From Tachypleus tridentatus (taxonomy: Eukaryota > Arthropoda > Merostomata > Xiphosura > Limulidae): a DNA stretch of 64,000 nucleotides. The position numbers and the translations under genes were made by a program. Location: NCBI RefSeq assembly GCF_004210375.1, contig NC_134829.1, forward strand, positions 23,948,034 to 24,012,033. The letters are read 5' to 3'. Numbering within the stretch: the stretch's first letter is position 1; the number at the start of each line of letters is the position of its first letter. Shown here in pieces: positions 23,210-36,357 of the stretch. The notes beneath the pieces were generated by a model, which worked only from the letters and a program-made list of their open reading frames with translations, was not told the origin of the DNA and searched no databases.

Positions 23210-26200
23210 GATTAATGAAAGAGACTAGACACCATTAACATTTAATAGTGAAATAGACTAGACACCATTAACATTTAGTAGTGAAATAGACTAGACACCA
23301 TTAACATTTAGTAGTGAAATAGACTAAACACCATTAACATTTAGTAGAAAAATAGACTAAACACCATTAACATTTAGTAGTGAAATAGACTAGACAACAT
23401 TAAGATTTAGTAGTGAAATAGACTAGACAACATTAACATTTAGTAGAGAAATAGACTAGACAACATTAACATTTGGTAGAGAAATAGACTAGACAACATT
23501 AACATCGAATATCGAAATAAACTAGACAACATTAACACCGATTGGTGGAAGAGACCAGACTACATTAACATTGAATAGCGATTTAGACTAGATAACATTA
23601 ACATTAAATAGTGAAATAAACTAGACAACAGTAACATTTAGTAGTGAAATAGACTAGACAACATTAACATTTAGTAGTGAAATAGACTAGACAACATTAA
23701 CATTTAGTAGAGAAATAGACTAGACAACATTAACATTTAGTAGTGAAATAGATTAGACAACATTAACATTTAGTAGTGAAATAGATTAGACAACATTAAC
23801 ATTTAGTAGTGAAATAGACTGGACAACATTAACATTTAGTAGAGAAATTGACTAGACACCATTAACATTTAGCAGTGAAATAGACTAGACAACATTAACA
23901 TCGAATATCGAAATAAACTAGACAACATTAACACCGATTGGTGGAAGAGACCAGACAACATTAACACCGATTGGTGGAAGAGACCAGACAACATTAACAT
24001 TGAATAGCGATTTAGACTAGATAATATTAACATTAAATAGTGAAATAAACTAGACAACAGTAACATTAAATAGTGAAATAGACTGGACAACAGCAACATT
24101 AAATAGTGAAATAGACTGGAAAACAGTAACATTAAATAGTGAAATAAACTAGACAACAGTAACATTAAATAGTGAAATAGACTGGACAACAGTAACATTA
24201 AATAGTAAAATAGATTGGACAACAGTAACATTAAATAGTAAAATAGATTGGACAACAGTAACATTAAATAGTGAAATAGACTAGACAACATTAACATTAA
24301 ATAGTGAAATAAACTAGACAACATTAATATTAAATAGTGAAATAAACTAGACAACATTAACATTTAGTAGTGAAATAGACTAGACAACATTAACGTTTAG
24401 TTGAGAAATAGACTAAACACTATTAACATTTCGTAGTGAAATAAACTAGACAACATTAACATTTAGTGGAGAAGTAAACTAGACAACATTAACATTTAGT
24501 AGAGAAATAGACTAGACAACATTAAAATTTAGTAGAGAAATAGACTATACAACATTAACATTTAGTAGTGAAATAGACTAGACAACATTAACATTTAGTA
24601 GTGAAATAGACTAGACAACATTAACATTTGGTAGAGAAATAGACTATACAACATTAACATTTAGTAGTGAAATAGACTAGACAACATTAACATTTGGTAG
24701 AGAAATAGACTAGACAACATTAACATCGAATATCGAAATAAACTAGACAACATTAACACCGATTGGTGGAAGAGACCAGACTACATTAACATTGAATAGC
24801 GATTTAGACTAGATAACATTAACATTAAATAGTGAAATAAACTAGACAACAGTAACATTAAATAGTGAAATAGACTGGACAACAGCAACATTAAATAGTG
24901 AAATAGACTGGACAACAGTAACATTAAATAGTGAAATAAACTAGACAACAGTAACATTAAATAGTGAAATAGACTGGACAACAGTAACATTAAATAGTAA
25001 AATAGATTGGACAACAGTAACATTAAATAGTGAAATAGACTGGACAACATTACCACTAAATAGTGAAATAGACTAGACAACATTAACATTAAATAGTGAA
25101 ATAAACTAGACAACATTAACATTTAGTAGTGAAATAGACTAGACAACATTAACGTTTAGTTGAGAAATAGACTAAACACTATTAACATTTAGTAGTGAAA
25201 TAAACTAGACAACATTAACATTTAGTAGAGAAGTAGACTAGACAACATTAACATTTAGTAGAGAAATAGACTAGACAACATTAACATCGAATATCGAAAT
25301 AAACTAGACAACATTAACATTTAGTGGAGAAGTAGACTAGACAACATTAACATTTAGTAGAGAAATAGACTAGACAACATTAACATTTAGTAGAGAAATA
25401 GACTATACAACATTAACATTTAGTAGTGAAATAGACTAGACAACATTAACATTTAGTAGTGAAATAGACTAGACAACATTAACATTTGGTAGAGAAATAG
25501 ACTATACAACATTAACATTTAGTAGTGAAATAGACTAGACAACATTAACATTTGGTAGAGAAATAGACTAGACAACATTAACATCGAATATCGAAATAAA
25601 CTAGACAACATTAACACCGATTGGTGGAAGAGACCAGACTACATTAACATTGAATAGCGATTTAGACTAGATAACATTAACATTAAATAGTGAAATAAAC
25701 TAGACAACAGTAACATTAAATAGTGAAATAGACTGGACAACAGCAACATTAAATAGTGAAATAGACTGGACAACAGTAACATTAAATAGTGAAATAAACT
25801 AGACAACAGTAACATTAAATAGTGAAATAGACTGGACAACAGTAACATTAAATAGTAAAATAGATTGGACAACAGTAACATTAAATAGTGAAATAGACTG
25901 GACAACATTAACATTAAATAGTGAAATAGACTAGACAACATTAACATTAAATAGTGAAATAAACTAGACAACATTAACATTTAGTAGTGAAATAGACTAG
26001 ACAACATTAACGTTTAGTTGAGAAATAGACTAAACACTATTAACATTTAGTAGTGAAATAAACTAGACAACATTAACATTTAGTAGAGAAGTAGACTAGA
26101 CAACATTAACATTTAGTAGAGAAATAGACTAGGCAACATTAACATCGAATATCGAAATAAACTAGACAACATTAACATTTAGTGGAGAAGTAGACTAGAC

Positions 26201-27117
26201 AACATTAACATTTAGTAGAGAAATAGACTATACAACATTAACATTTAGTAGTGAAATAGACTAGACAACATTAACATTTAGTAGTGAAATAGACTAGACA
26301 ACATTAACATTTGGTAGAGAAATAGACTGGACAACATTAACATCGAATATCGAAATAAACTAGACAACATTAACATTTAGTTGAGAAATAGACTAAACAC
26401 TATTAACATTTAGTAGTGAAATAAACTAGACAACATTAACATTTAGTAGAGAAGTAGACTAGACAACATTAACGTTTAGTAGAGAAATAGACTAGACAAC
26501 ATTAACATTTAGTGGAGAAGTAGACTAGACAACATTAACATTTAGTAGAGAAATAGACTAGACAACATTAACATTTAGTAGAGAAATAGACTATACAACA
26601 TTAACATTTAGTAGTGAAATAGACTAGACAACATTAACATTTAGTAGTGAAATAGACTAGACAACATTAACATTTGGTAGAGAAATAGACTATACAACAT
26701 TAACATTTGGTAGAGAAATAGACTAGACAACATTAACATCGAATATCGAAATAAACTAGACAACATTAACACCGATTGGTGGAAGAGACCAGACTACATT
26801 AACACTGAATAGCGATTTAGACTAGATAACATTAACATTAAATAGTGAAATAAACTAGACAACAGTAACATTAAATAGTGAAATAGACTGGACAACATTA
26901 ACATTAAATAGTGAAATAGACTAGACAACATTAACATTAAATAGTGAAATAAACTAGACAACAGTAACAGTAAATAGTGAAAGAAACTGGACAACAGTAA
27001 CATTAAATAGTGAAATAGACTATACAACATTAACATTAAATAGTGAAATAGACTGGACAACAGTAACATTAAATAGTGAAATAGAGTGGACAACATTAGC
27101 ATTAAATAGTGAAAGAA
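23210..27117. repeat. 33-bp minisatellite/satellite array, about 118 units, with an 858-bp higher-order repeat
   Basis: The unit contains ACATTTAGTAGTGAAATAGA and CTAGACAACATTA and is 33 bp long. A marker variant (CCGATTGGTGGAAGAGACC) occurs at 23538, 23934, 23967, 24759, 25617 and 26772; every spacing is a multiple of 33 (396, 33, 792, 858, 1155). The 858-bp spacing (26 units) separates two nearly identical blocks. Several variants are arranged in the same order in each block: TAGTAGTG, TAAATAGTG, TCGAATATCG and TAGTTGAG types. On the - strand, blocks of TAAATAGTG-type units stay open and would encode an 11-residue repeat (MLLLSSLFHYL). Other unit types contain stops, so this is not a gene. 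Confidence 0.97.
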
Positions 27118-28470
27118 AATAAAAAGCTCAAGTATTTGTTAATTAAACAGTCTTCAATTACATGAATATTTATTACTGAAATAGTCCATGTGACATCTTT
27201 AACTGATGAGAGAGCCTTTAAATAACAAAACTTTCCAACTGATAAAGTTTAACTTATGACAAATATTGGCTGATGAAAGAGACTGACAATTAGCTACTAA
27301 AAAGTGGCTAAAATACATGAATTATCGATTAGTAAATGAGACAAAATAAAAATATTGATTAGTGTAAGAAACTGAAAGATATCATTATCCATTAGTAAGA
27401 GAGATTTAAAAATACCAGTTATTGAAATAAACTGGTCGAAATGTCGACGAAATATTGACGAAAGAAACTAAATAATAAAACTTACCAACTGACGACAAAA
27501 ATACCGATTGGTGAATGAAACTGAAAGACAACATTATGAATTAGAAAAAAAAGAGATTACAAATTTTTGTCAATTGTTGAAATAAACTAAACAAAATAAA
27601 AGTCTATTGACAAATGAAACTAAACAGTAAAACGTACCAACTAATGAGGAATAATTAACGAAGAAAATATGGATTGGTGAAAGAAATTGAATGAAATAAT
27701 ATTGATCGTTAAAAGATACTATTCAACACATATCCTTTGATAAAAAAAATACTATGCGACGTCCATATCAATTAGTTAAAGAAACAAACAACAAACATAT
27801 CAAATGGTGTAGGGAAATAAATAACAAAAATTTTCGTAGTGAAATAAGTTAAAAGGCAAAAAAAAGTTGAGTGATGAAAGAGACTGAACAGCATCAATCA
27901 ATATCAATTAGTTTGCAAAGACCAAACATCAGTTTTGGATGATGAAAAGAGACTAAGTTTGTCTGGCGAAAGATAACAAAAATATCGAATACTAAAACAG
28001 ATCAAACGACATGAAAAATGGTTAATAAAAGACATTAATCAGGGTCAGTGTTAAGCACAACAAGGGAATAATTTAAATACAAATTGGTTAGTGGAAAAAG
28101 ACTTATAACAATTAATATTAGTTAGCAAAAGAGACAACAATATCAGTTGGTAAACATTATCATCTCTTAATAAAACATATTAAATGATCACAATTGCGGT
28201 TAAGTGAATTACTAATTAATAAAAATATCAGTTGGGGAAATATTTAATTAGAACAACACTTGTTTTATTGAATGTACTAATTTAGAGTAATATCGGTTGA
28301 GAAATTATTACACGGCAACAGTTTCCGTCTGGTAGAATGTTGAATGAAATAATGTTGGATTGTGATGATGTTAAATTGCACTAGTGTGTAATGGAAAAGT
28401 TACTGAATGATATAATATCATTAGGGAAAGTTATTAATCGATACTGTTATTGGATGGTGAAAAAAACGCC
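27118..28470. repeat. Decayed right flank of the 33-bp array
   Basis: Irregular, highly diverged relatives of the unit continue for over 1 kb: ATATTGATTAGTGTAAG, ATACCGATTGGTGAATG, AAACTGAAAGACAACATTAT, AAAGAGACTGAACAGC. Spacing drifts around 30-45 bases and similarity fades outward. This is the pattern expected at the edge of an array homogenised from its centre. Confidence 0.7.
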
Positions 28471-28718
28471 CTTTATATCTCTTTATTTGCTTCATATTGC
28501 CTTCCCAAAAATTCTAAGTCTTATGTCGTCAGATGTCACATCATCAGTGTAACAACAAATGGTAAAATATTCAGCATTACCAGCATCAAATATAAGTTCA
28601 TTGATGGATCTGAATAATGCATACATACTATAGTACACTATGTGAATGTGCAATAATCTCTTTGATGGGTCTATACAGTCTATGGATAGATATTCTATGA
28701 ATCTTTAATGGCTTTTTA

Positions 28719-30305
28719 CAGTATTGGCCAAAATGTTTGTACACTGTTCTAAATTGAAGTTATTGTATACATGCATGGAGTAATTATTGAGTGAATGCTA
28801 GAGTAGTAACGGAGAAGGCGTACTATTGGACAAATATGTATGAGTCGTTATTGTGGTCTGGATAAGTTGTTTTGTCCACATGTTCGTCAAAACACACATA
28901 AAAACCTGTTTTGTACAAAAATAGTGTATTTTGTATTTTTCGAAACAAACCAACACTTTGTTCAGACAGTTTATCAGTACTTAATGTAGAGTCATGTCTC
29001 GTCAAGTGGCAGAAGTTATAGGGCGTCAAATTGTCCACTGTCAAGTAATGATGTGAAGCAAACGAACATTGCCAGAACTGTACAGTGCATCTAGTGTACT
29101 GTATCCAAAATTACAAAACGTCATCGGATCACAGGAAACGTTTTATCCAGGAAAGTCAACTGGTAGACGCCGATAAACTCCTGTTCGAGATAACCGTATT
29201 TTAATCAGGTTAACACGTCGAGAATGAAAGAAGTCTTGTAATACCTTACAACAGGAATAGCATGAACACTTTCATGCAAAAATTTTAGAAGATGAGAGAC
29301 TGACCGAACAGTGTTTTTCGCAAAAAGGGCTATCTTCAAACCGATATTAACAAGAATTCACTGCCATCACCGTGTTATTTGGACCAGACAATATGCCAAC
29401 TTATTTTGACACTGGTGATATGTCATCGTTTCAGATAAATTCTAATTCTGGTTTGTTAAAATGGATGGTAGAATTCGTGTTTGTCATTTGCCTGAAGAAC
29501 ATATAAGAAAATACTGTTTTTTCTACAAGAAACAAACAGGTATGGTGCAGTACATGTTTGAGCAGCTATTCATCACGTTGGAAAAATTGCTTTTCATATA
29601 CTCTTGGGAAACGTCAATGTCTCCTCGTACAGGCATCACATGATGATGATATTTCTGTCGTATGTCATGATAAAATTTGGTAATAATTTTGTTTTCTGGA
29701 ATAGCGATGCCGCTGCCCAGAGTGCGTATATTGTACAGAATTATCTCGACCAGGAGGACATTACAAAAATGCCATGGTCAATAAAGACTCTAGACTCTAA
29801 AGCCAGTGGAACTGTTGGGTAGAAATGAGTCGGACAACTCATAACCATGACGCTAAACCAACTACTGTAACTTAGTTGCAGCACCTTTTGGTGACAAGTT
29901 GGGATAAATTCAAGGTGGGTTACATCAATAACCTCATTGACAACATGGGTGCGAAGAGGACCAACCAAGTACTGAATGTTTAATATCAACTGATATGAAG
30001 TTACAGACGTTATTTATAACACTTTGATGTTAAATTTTGTCATTATATGTATATATGTTTTGATAAGGTTTTGTTGTGATAGATGAAATGTGACACACCT
30101 TTTACAGGCGTCTGATAAAAATGTTTACTATTCTAATAAATCGTTGATGATGTTCATGACATCTGTCTCGTTATACAAAACCATGTATATGTAGATATTT
30201 GATATAACCTATAATTCTCGACTTGGCAGGGCTAAGTTTACTTTATTCCAGCTCAATAATATTGATTTTATTTGTTATAAAATATGTAAACATTTTGGCC
30301 AAGAA
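28719..30305 (+). pseudogene. Tc1/mariner DNA transposon relic with terminal inverted repeats
   Basis: The left end has TTGGCCAAAATGTTTGTACA (about 28724) and the right end has the complement, TATGTAAACATTTTGGCCAA (about 30283). Between them a broken transposase is readable in pieces on the + strand: 'MSRQVAEVIGRQIVHCQ' near 28994, 'GKSTGRRR' near 29154, 'NSDAAAQSAYIVQNYLDQED' near 29701 and 'KMPW', then 'WDKFKVGYINNLIDNMGAKR' near 29901. The third piece corresponds to the second catalytic block (DN-A--H---V--yL) of Tc1 transposases, with the histidine lost. The expected glutamate block after it is ruined. Stops and frameshifts are frequent, so the element cannot make transposase. Confidence 0.9.
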
Positions 30306-30437
30306 TATACACGAGAAGTTCATCTGTGGGCGTCTGTAATCTACACACACTCACACATAAAACTACCGTCGATGGTTTTATGGTCTCTTAAACACATCCA
30401 CAATAAGTTTATCATTTGGTCTTTATAACCTATGTGT

Positions 30438-30696
30438 TCTCACGTGGTCTGGTGATTAGAGCACTCGACTCTCAATTTGTTGGTCGCGAACTTGAATCTC
30501 GTAACCAAACATGTTCGCCGTATTAGCCATGAGGAAGCTATAATTTTACGGTCAATTCCACTATTATTTTATCCAAAGTAGCCTAAAAATTAGTAATTAG
30601 TGTGATATTGTTTAGCTGTCTTTTATCTAGACTATCAACTCAAAATTAGCGACGACTAGCCCTCAAATAGCATTGCGCGAAATTCAACAAGCAAAA
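30438..30696 (+). mobile_element. tRNA-derived SINE, family A, highly diverged
   Basis: CACGTGGTCTGGTGATTAGA, then GCACTCGACTCTCAA and ACCAAACATGTTCGCC, and the tail TTGCGCGAAATTCAACAAGC keep the family order. Divergence is much higher than in neighbouring copies, so this is an old insertion. Confidence 0.8.
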
Positions 30697-30884
30697 TTAA
30701 AATTTATGCATGCATACATCCTCAGTTCACCAGCGACGCTTGACAGTCCATGATACGTTCATCGATAGGCCTGTTTATTTGAAAGGTAAACACCAGAAAG
30801 AATGTCATTATGGCTTCTTTATCGCTATTGTACGTTTATAAGTTTCATTCATAGTTTTCTGAAAAAAAAAGAAAAACAAGCACC

Positions 30885-31037
30885 CAGAAAAAAGTGTTTG
30901 TTTATTTGTTTGTTTTTCGTATAGCAAAGCCACAAAGGGCTATCTGCTCAGCCCACCGAGAGGAATCGAACCCCTGATTTTAGCGTTGTAAATCCGGAGA
31001 CATACCGCTGTACTAGCGGGGGGCAGAAAAAAAGTGT
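30885..31037 (-). mobile_element. Short SINE, family B (variant tail), with target-site duplication
   Basis: The element at 30898-31023, read on the - strand, has the head GCCCCCCGCTAGTACAGCGG, B box GGTTCGATTCC and tail TTTGCTATACGAAAAACAAA. The flanks CAGAAAAAAGTGT (30885-30897) and CAGAAAAAAAGTGT (31024-31037) differ by one A. The tail variant CTTTGCTAT differs from the CTTTGTGCTTAATT type. Confidence 0.9.
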
Positions 31038-31678
31038 GTTTTTTTGTTAATGAAAATGCGTACAAAGGTTACTTTAACGATATACGTATATCGTGATTTC
31101 TTCAACATAGAAAAATTAAAGAACAGAATTAGCATGTTCTCTTGTAAAGGGATTTAACAACTAACAATAAAATATTCAGTTTAAAAAAGATGCTGTATGT
31201 GGTTACTGAAGCTTCTGGAAGACATCTCTGTTTAAATTATTGACTCAAACACAGATTCTTCTAGTCAGTCTGTTTTATACTATTGTGAGTAATTTAATCT
31301 ACAATTCGAATTAGTCTGGAGACCTCAAAATGCAAATGTTGCAGCTTATGATAAAATACATTATGAAGAAAATATGAAGATAAGACTGGTACAAGTTCTT
31401 GCCTTTGTATTTGATGCCTTCCAGCTTAATGTAAGCATGCATATATTTAAGTAAAACTGTATATCCAAGGCAACGAAAGCTAGTAATGAGTCTATACTAT
31501 ATAATTTTATATTTATGTACGTGTGTGTATTACACACATATATTACAACTTATTTAACCAGAGCAAAATGAAAAATGTGTAGTACACAAAAGATATAAAT
31601 AAACGCATGGTAGAAGTGTAAGAAAGTGAAAATGTATCATTGTAATAAGAGACGTATCTGCAAAAATAAACCCACACA
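31038..31678. other. Unrecognised sequence
   Basis: No gene or repeat is seen, apart from a short palindromic GTGTGTATTACACAC near 31520. Confidence 0.4.
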
Positions 31679-31868
31679 GTGTCCCTAATTTAGTAGTATA
31701 AGCCATCACTGCCCACCGTCAATTCAGAAGTTATACTCTCTTACTAACGACTAGTGGGACTGACCGTACCATTATAACACTCCCCATGACTGAAAGGGAG
31801 ATAGGGATTCGAACCTGCGACCGTCAGCTTGCGAATCGAGCGTCCTGACCACCTGCCCATATCGATCC
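31679..31868 (-). mobile_element. tRNA-derived SINE, family A, tail missing
   Basis: GTCCCTAATTTAGTAGTATA through ACTAGTGGGACTGACCG to the B-box side GGGATTCGAACCTGCG and a head remnant. The tail and parts of the body are deleted. Confidence 0.82.
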
Positions 31869-32170
31869 CGTATAAACGAGAGAAAGAAACTGAGTTTGTT
31901 TATAATTAACAAGACAGCTATGTTAAATTCATCATAATAAATACACTTCAAGTTCATCATTTTCTCAGTATATACGATGGTGTATTTTTAAAATTTTACT
32001 CAACCAACGACATGACGAATTACTAGCTTTGGAAGTAGGACCTACCGAAAGGAAAGAACGTATATATTTACCCTTTATCAAATCCTTCTGGAAGTTTTCC
32101 ATTTAAATTAAACTTCCCAGTTATTCCTGAATTTAGATCTGACTTACAACAGCTTCCCATGTGTTGAATG

Positions 32171-32296
32171 CTTATTAAACTGATAAACGTTGTGTTGTAC
32201 TATTGTATGGCTCTTATTAAACTGATAAACGTTGTGTTGTACTATTGTATGGCTCTTATTAAACTGATAAACGTTGTGTTGTACTATTGTATGGCT
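32171..32296. repeat. 42-bp tandem repeat, 3 copies
   Basis: CTTATTAAACTGATAAACGT followed by TGTGTTGTACTATTGTATGG repeats at 32171, 32213 and 32255 with virtually no differences, implying recent duplication. It creates a 61-codon open frame by chance. Confidence 0.97.
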
Positions 32297-35200
32297 CTTA
32301 CTTCTTCAGGCACCTTTCTTCATCAAGAGATATTCTACGGTGCCAATGCCTAATTTATGTTATGGTATCATTTATTTATTTTAATGCACGGCTCAAGTGC
32401 TTATTGGCTTGTTTGAGGGCAATTTACTTGTAAGATGGCACATTTTCTGTTGATTAATGTTTAATGTGGAATCTATTATTCAGAAACTATATTATTTAAA
32501 TAATTATTTACGTTTTCAATTATTCGAGCTTTTAGCTGAATAAAGTTTTTAAATTATTTAAAAATGGTAAAATGTTTTGGAGAAATGGAGACTTAAATTT
32601 AGCAAACATTATTTTTTTTTCTTCTTTCTTAAGTTGCTTTACCAACAGAGTCGCCCTCATGAAAAATACTAAATTTAGTGGATCGATACTTATGACTAAA
32701 TGCACTTAACTGTCGAATCGATGTAGTTATTTATTGCTTTAGGATTAAGAGGCTTTCTAAAATAAAGCTGGCCCAGACTAAAGGCAAAACGCAGCTTGTT
32801 AGGCTTAACTGAAGTCTCAAGACTGTGTTACAATTTTGTAAATATGGCCATTTTTTATTGACGTTTTATCATCTTGTGGTATTTCAGAGATCTCCATACT
32901 TAAGATTATTGTTAGAAAATTCTTATAAATATATGTGATATTAAAAATATATAACTTCCAAAGACTGTACCCAAATATACAATAAAAAGTGTGTTATTTC
33001 ATAGATATTTGTAAACGATAATAATTAAGAATTTCAATTACTAACAAAGTAAGTGTGTATCAAGCAGGAAGAAAACATGGAAAACATGTAAGAATGAAAT
33101 TTATAGAATAGAGGTGACGAAACAACAACAAAGAAAAAAGAAAAATGTCCCTTTTAAGTCGCCAATTCCATACTTTCTTACGAATTGGATTTATAATTAG
33201 TCCATGGGGACATAAACTTCCTGCTGTCTTTGTTAAAAAAATTTTGTATCACGTGAATCGAAAACGTTTGTTACGAATTCAGTGAAAACGTCAGAGATCC
33301 TAATTTTCTCAGAAACCCCTTTAGGATTCTTGTTGAAAATTAAATTTCTGCATCTTCTATCTCAAATATTCTTTGAAACTAAGAATGTAGTTTGATAAAT
33401 TACAACAAAGTATATTCTCACGAGATTTTTCAGCATTAATATATCATTTTTAATAATGATAACGTAGAGAAATGTTATATAATTTATTTTGTTTTCGGAA
33501 ATTACCTTCTCAACTCTGTTTTCGTCAAATTGTAAATTATGGTACTTTTGACAGCAAGGACGGTAGTTGCTAAACGGCAGATTTGATATGCTCAAAGCAG
33601 GTAATTAAACATTCGAAAAAAGAACGACAACACCAACATCTCGAATTTTCAGTCACACAAACACTTTAGAGTTAAATGGCAGTTACTGTTTTCTATTAAC
33701 GTGTGGTTAATATGGAATTTGATGTGATGCTCAGAAACTGTAATATTGTTTGTTCGTCTGTAAACCTTCATTTCCGTCTTGCGCTTCATGTTTTCAAGCA
33801 AATATTTTTCAAGTTCATCTATAATTTTATCCCAGCAACACAAAGAAGTTTACGTGATAAAAATGTGTAATTCGGTGAACTAATGTTATGGGCCTGGCTG
33901 CTCGTCACTTCACAAAAACGTTTGTCTTCGTGTCAGTTTAGAATGCCTGGTGAGTAGTTAATATAACGTAGAAAGCAAATTACGACATAATAATATTGAT
34001 ATAAGATATATGTGGTACAAAATTATCGTAATAATGACAGTAAAACGCGGAATTGCATTTGTCTTTCCTACAACACAATGATAATGTTATAAAACTTATA
34101 AAAACACATCTTTACACACTTTATTCATCTATGGGAATACGCAACAGTATTATTTAAATAATTATTAACATCTTCAGTTATTCTAGTTTTTAGCTGAATA
34201 AAGTTTTAAAATTATAATTTTGCTTTACAAACAGGAATACCAGCAACAGGTTTCTCCAGATCCGGATATAAGTGGCTCAATTAGTTTTATAGTTTCCTTA
34301 GTTAAAAGTTTCATTGCTTTAAATTCAATAATAATAATAAGATAACGAGAAAAGAGAACTTCGTGTAACCCTATTATTAGTGTAATGATTATTGAGATGC
34401 AATTGATATAATGAGCAATTTAAATTTTCCTAGTTTAGTGTTAACATGTTAGAGATAAAAATGGTAACAGCAACTATCATTTGACTTAACTCTGTTGCTA
34501 ATGTAGAGTTGTTTAACACACAACCAACTCAATTCAAGTACATACGCTAATTTTCCTGCTTTCATGATCAGTGGATAAAGAATATTGTTAACACGTCAGA
34601 GATGAGACCAATTTGGCTCTCTTTACAGAACAAAAGAGTAGAACTGTTATAAAACAAAACAAAAAAACATGGTTTTGTTTAATAAAAGTGACAAACACAA
34701 GCATTTATTAATCATTTCTAATAAGAAAATCCAACAACTTCCTATTCGGGAAAATCCTGGCCACAATCACTTGATATTGTTTAAATAAGAATATTTCTAT
34801 AAGATTTTAATCACAGAACTTAATAATTTTAAATTGGTGAATTTATTCTTCTGGATGGTCTTTGGAAATGTTGTTGTGACAACCTGCACTTACATTTGCC
34901 AGAAGCCACATCAGTCAACGGTATCATGTCATCGATAAAAGCTCCCTTGGAGTGTTTTAACAACAAAAGTTATTTCAAAACATCTTTCACCCTCACATTT
35001 CAGAGGTAGTTTATACCATATTTGATTTCCATTAAAATCGATATTTTTCACCCGAAAAGTGGAGCTGTATAGGTAATTCTGTATTAACAAATAAGATGTT
35101 CAGTGCCATGAACGTAATTTGCCTTTTCCTTTCAGCTGGTTGAAATTTACAGTGAACTGCATATATATCTGTTTGTTTGTTTGTTTTAGTGCAAAGCTAA

Positions 35201-36234
35201 AGAATCCACGTTATGTCCTCCACTACATTATATATGTTTATATATACATATATTAATAATTTTATTTTATAGTGCTCAAAATTACAAGAAAATCCGAGGG
35301 CTAGATGTGGCTCTGTGGTATGTATGCCAACTGCGGATTAAATGTCCAACATTGGAGATAAAGTACTACTGTTTAACATGCTTCACACTTTCACCTGAAA
35401 ATGGTATAAAAGAAACAGTCAGTCCCGTTATTCGGTTCAAAAAGCCAAACGCGGCCCTTTTAGAAGCGAATTCTGTTGGCTGCTTTCTGTATGATGAGTA
35501 GTCCTTAATTAGGAGTAATACCTGAATTCTAGAATTCTCGGAATTGACAGCTTGAGTCACCTAACGTGTCATTTATGTTAACAATTTAATTATTAACAGA
35601 AGAAATGATTCAATTAAATTTTACTGTTGCCATAACAACAACGTCGACTCAAAACTTTCTTACGTGTCGGCTGTAACCGCTGAAAACGAAAATAAATCAA
35701 ATAGTTTGAATAAGAAGTGAGTACTAGATAAAATACAAAAATTAATTAACTTATCTTAAGTGTCCTGAGATACAAAGTAGGTTTCAACTGGAGATCCTTA
35801 AAATTGTTTCTGGCAAAAAGAGTTGAGAAATAAGAAAAACTTTAACGAAATCTTTTGAATTTTTTTGTAATTTCTATGAAATATTAGGAAAACAAGAAAA
35901 ATATCTGATAAATGAAAGAATTCCTCAGAGAATATGCTTTAAAATCTTTTTGGATTTTTGGAAAACATTTGGAAGCAAATAGAATTTTTCCGTGAAAATC
36001 CTGGAAATGGTGGTTATTTCTGAACAGTGTTTGAAAAACTAGTTTCTAAACAAAAAATATAGTTTAGGAAGCATATCTATAATATAAAACGCCTTCTTCA
36101 TGGAGATATTTTTTTAAAACTTTAATAGTTTTTAAGAGAATACTTAGAACATTTCTAGTCTTCCATCTAATCATTCACCAAAGACAAATGATTCTGATTC
36201 TTAATGCTGAGCAAATGACAGTTGTTTTTTTTTT
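32297..36234. other. Unrecognised intergenic sequence with a duplicated 65-bp motif
   Basis: No gene is recognised. A motif of about 65 bp (TATTATTTAAATAATTATT, then TTTTAGCTGAATAAAG) occurs in the same orientation at about 32489-32555 and 34147-34212. A SINE-tail-like TTTGTTTGTTTTAGTGCAAA lies at about 35172-35195. Short open frames near 35307-35560 overlap on both strands without recognisable features. Confidence 0.4.
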
Positions 36235-36357
36235 TGTGTGTGTGTGTGTTTTCTTATCGCAAAGCCACATCGGGCTATCCGCTGAGTCCACCGAGAGGAA
36301 TCAAACCCCTGATTTTAGTGTTGTAAATCCGTAGACTTATCGCTGTATCAACGGGGA
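36235..36357 (-). mobile_element. Short SINE, family B (variant tail)
   Basis: On the - strand it reads from a head with TTGATACAGCGATAAG, through GGTTTGATTCC and TCGGTGGACTCAGCGG, to the tail TTTGCGATAAGAAAAC, followed by (AC)n. The (AC)n is another example of a dinucleotide run at a SINE tail. Confidence 0.85.

Noticed and set aside
23869..27102. Four - strand open frames (102-164 codons) encoding an 11-residue leucine-rich repeat, MLLLSSLFHYL
   Set aside because: They are confined to one variant of the 33-bp satellite unit. Other units in the same array have stops in that frame, and the flanks give no start region, splice site or other coding sequence.
23210..27117. CRISPR array
   Set aside because: Units are directly contiguous with no unique spacers, and the context is a eukaryotic genome with introns and SINEs.
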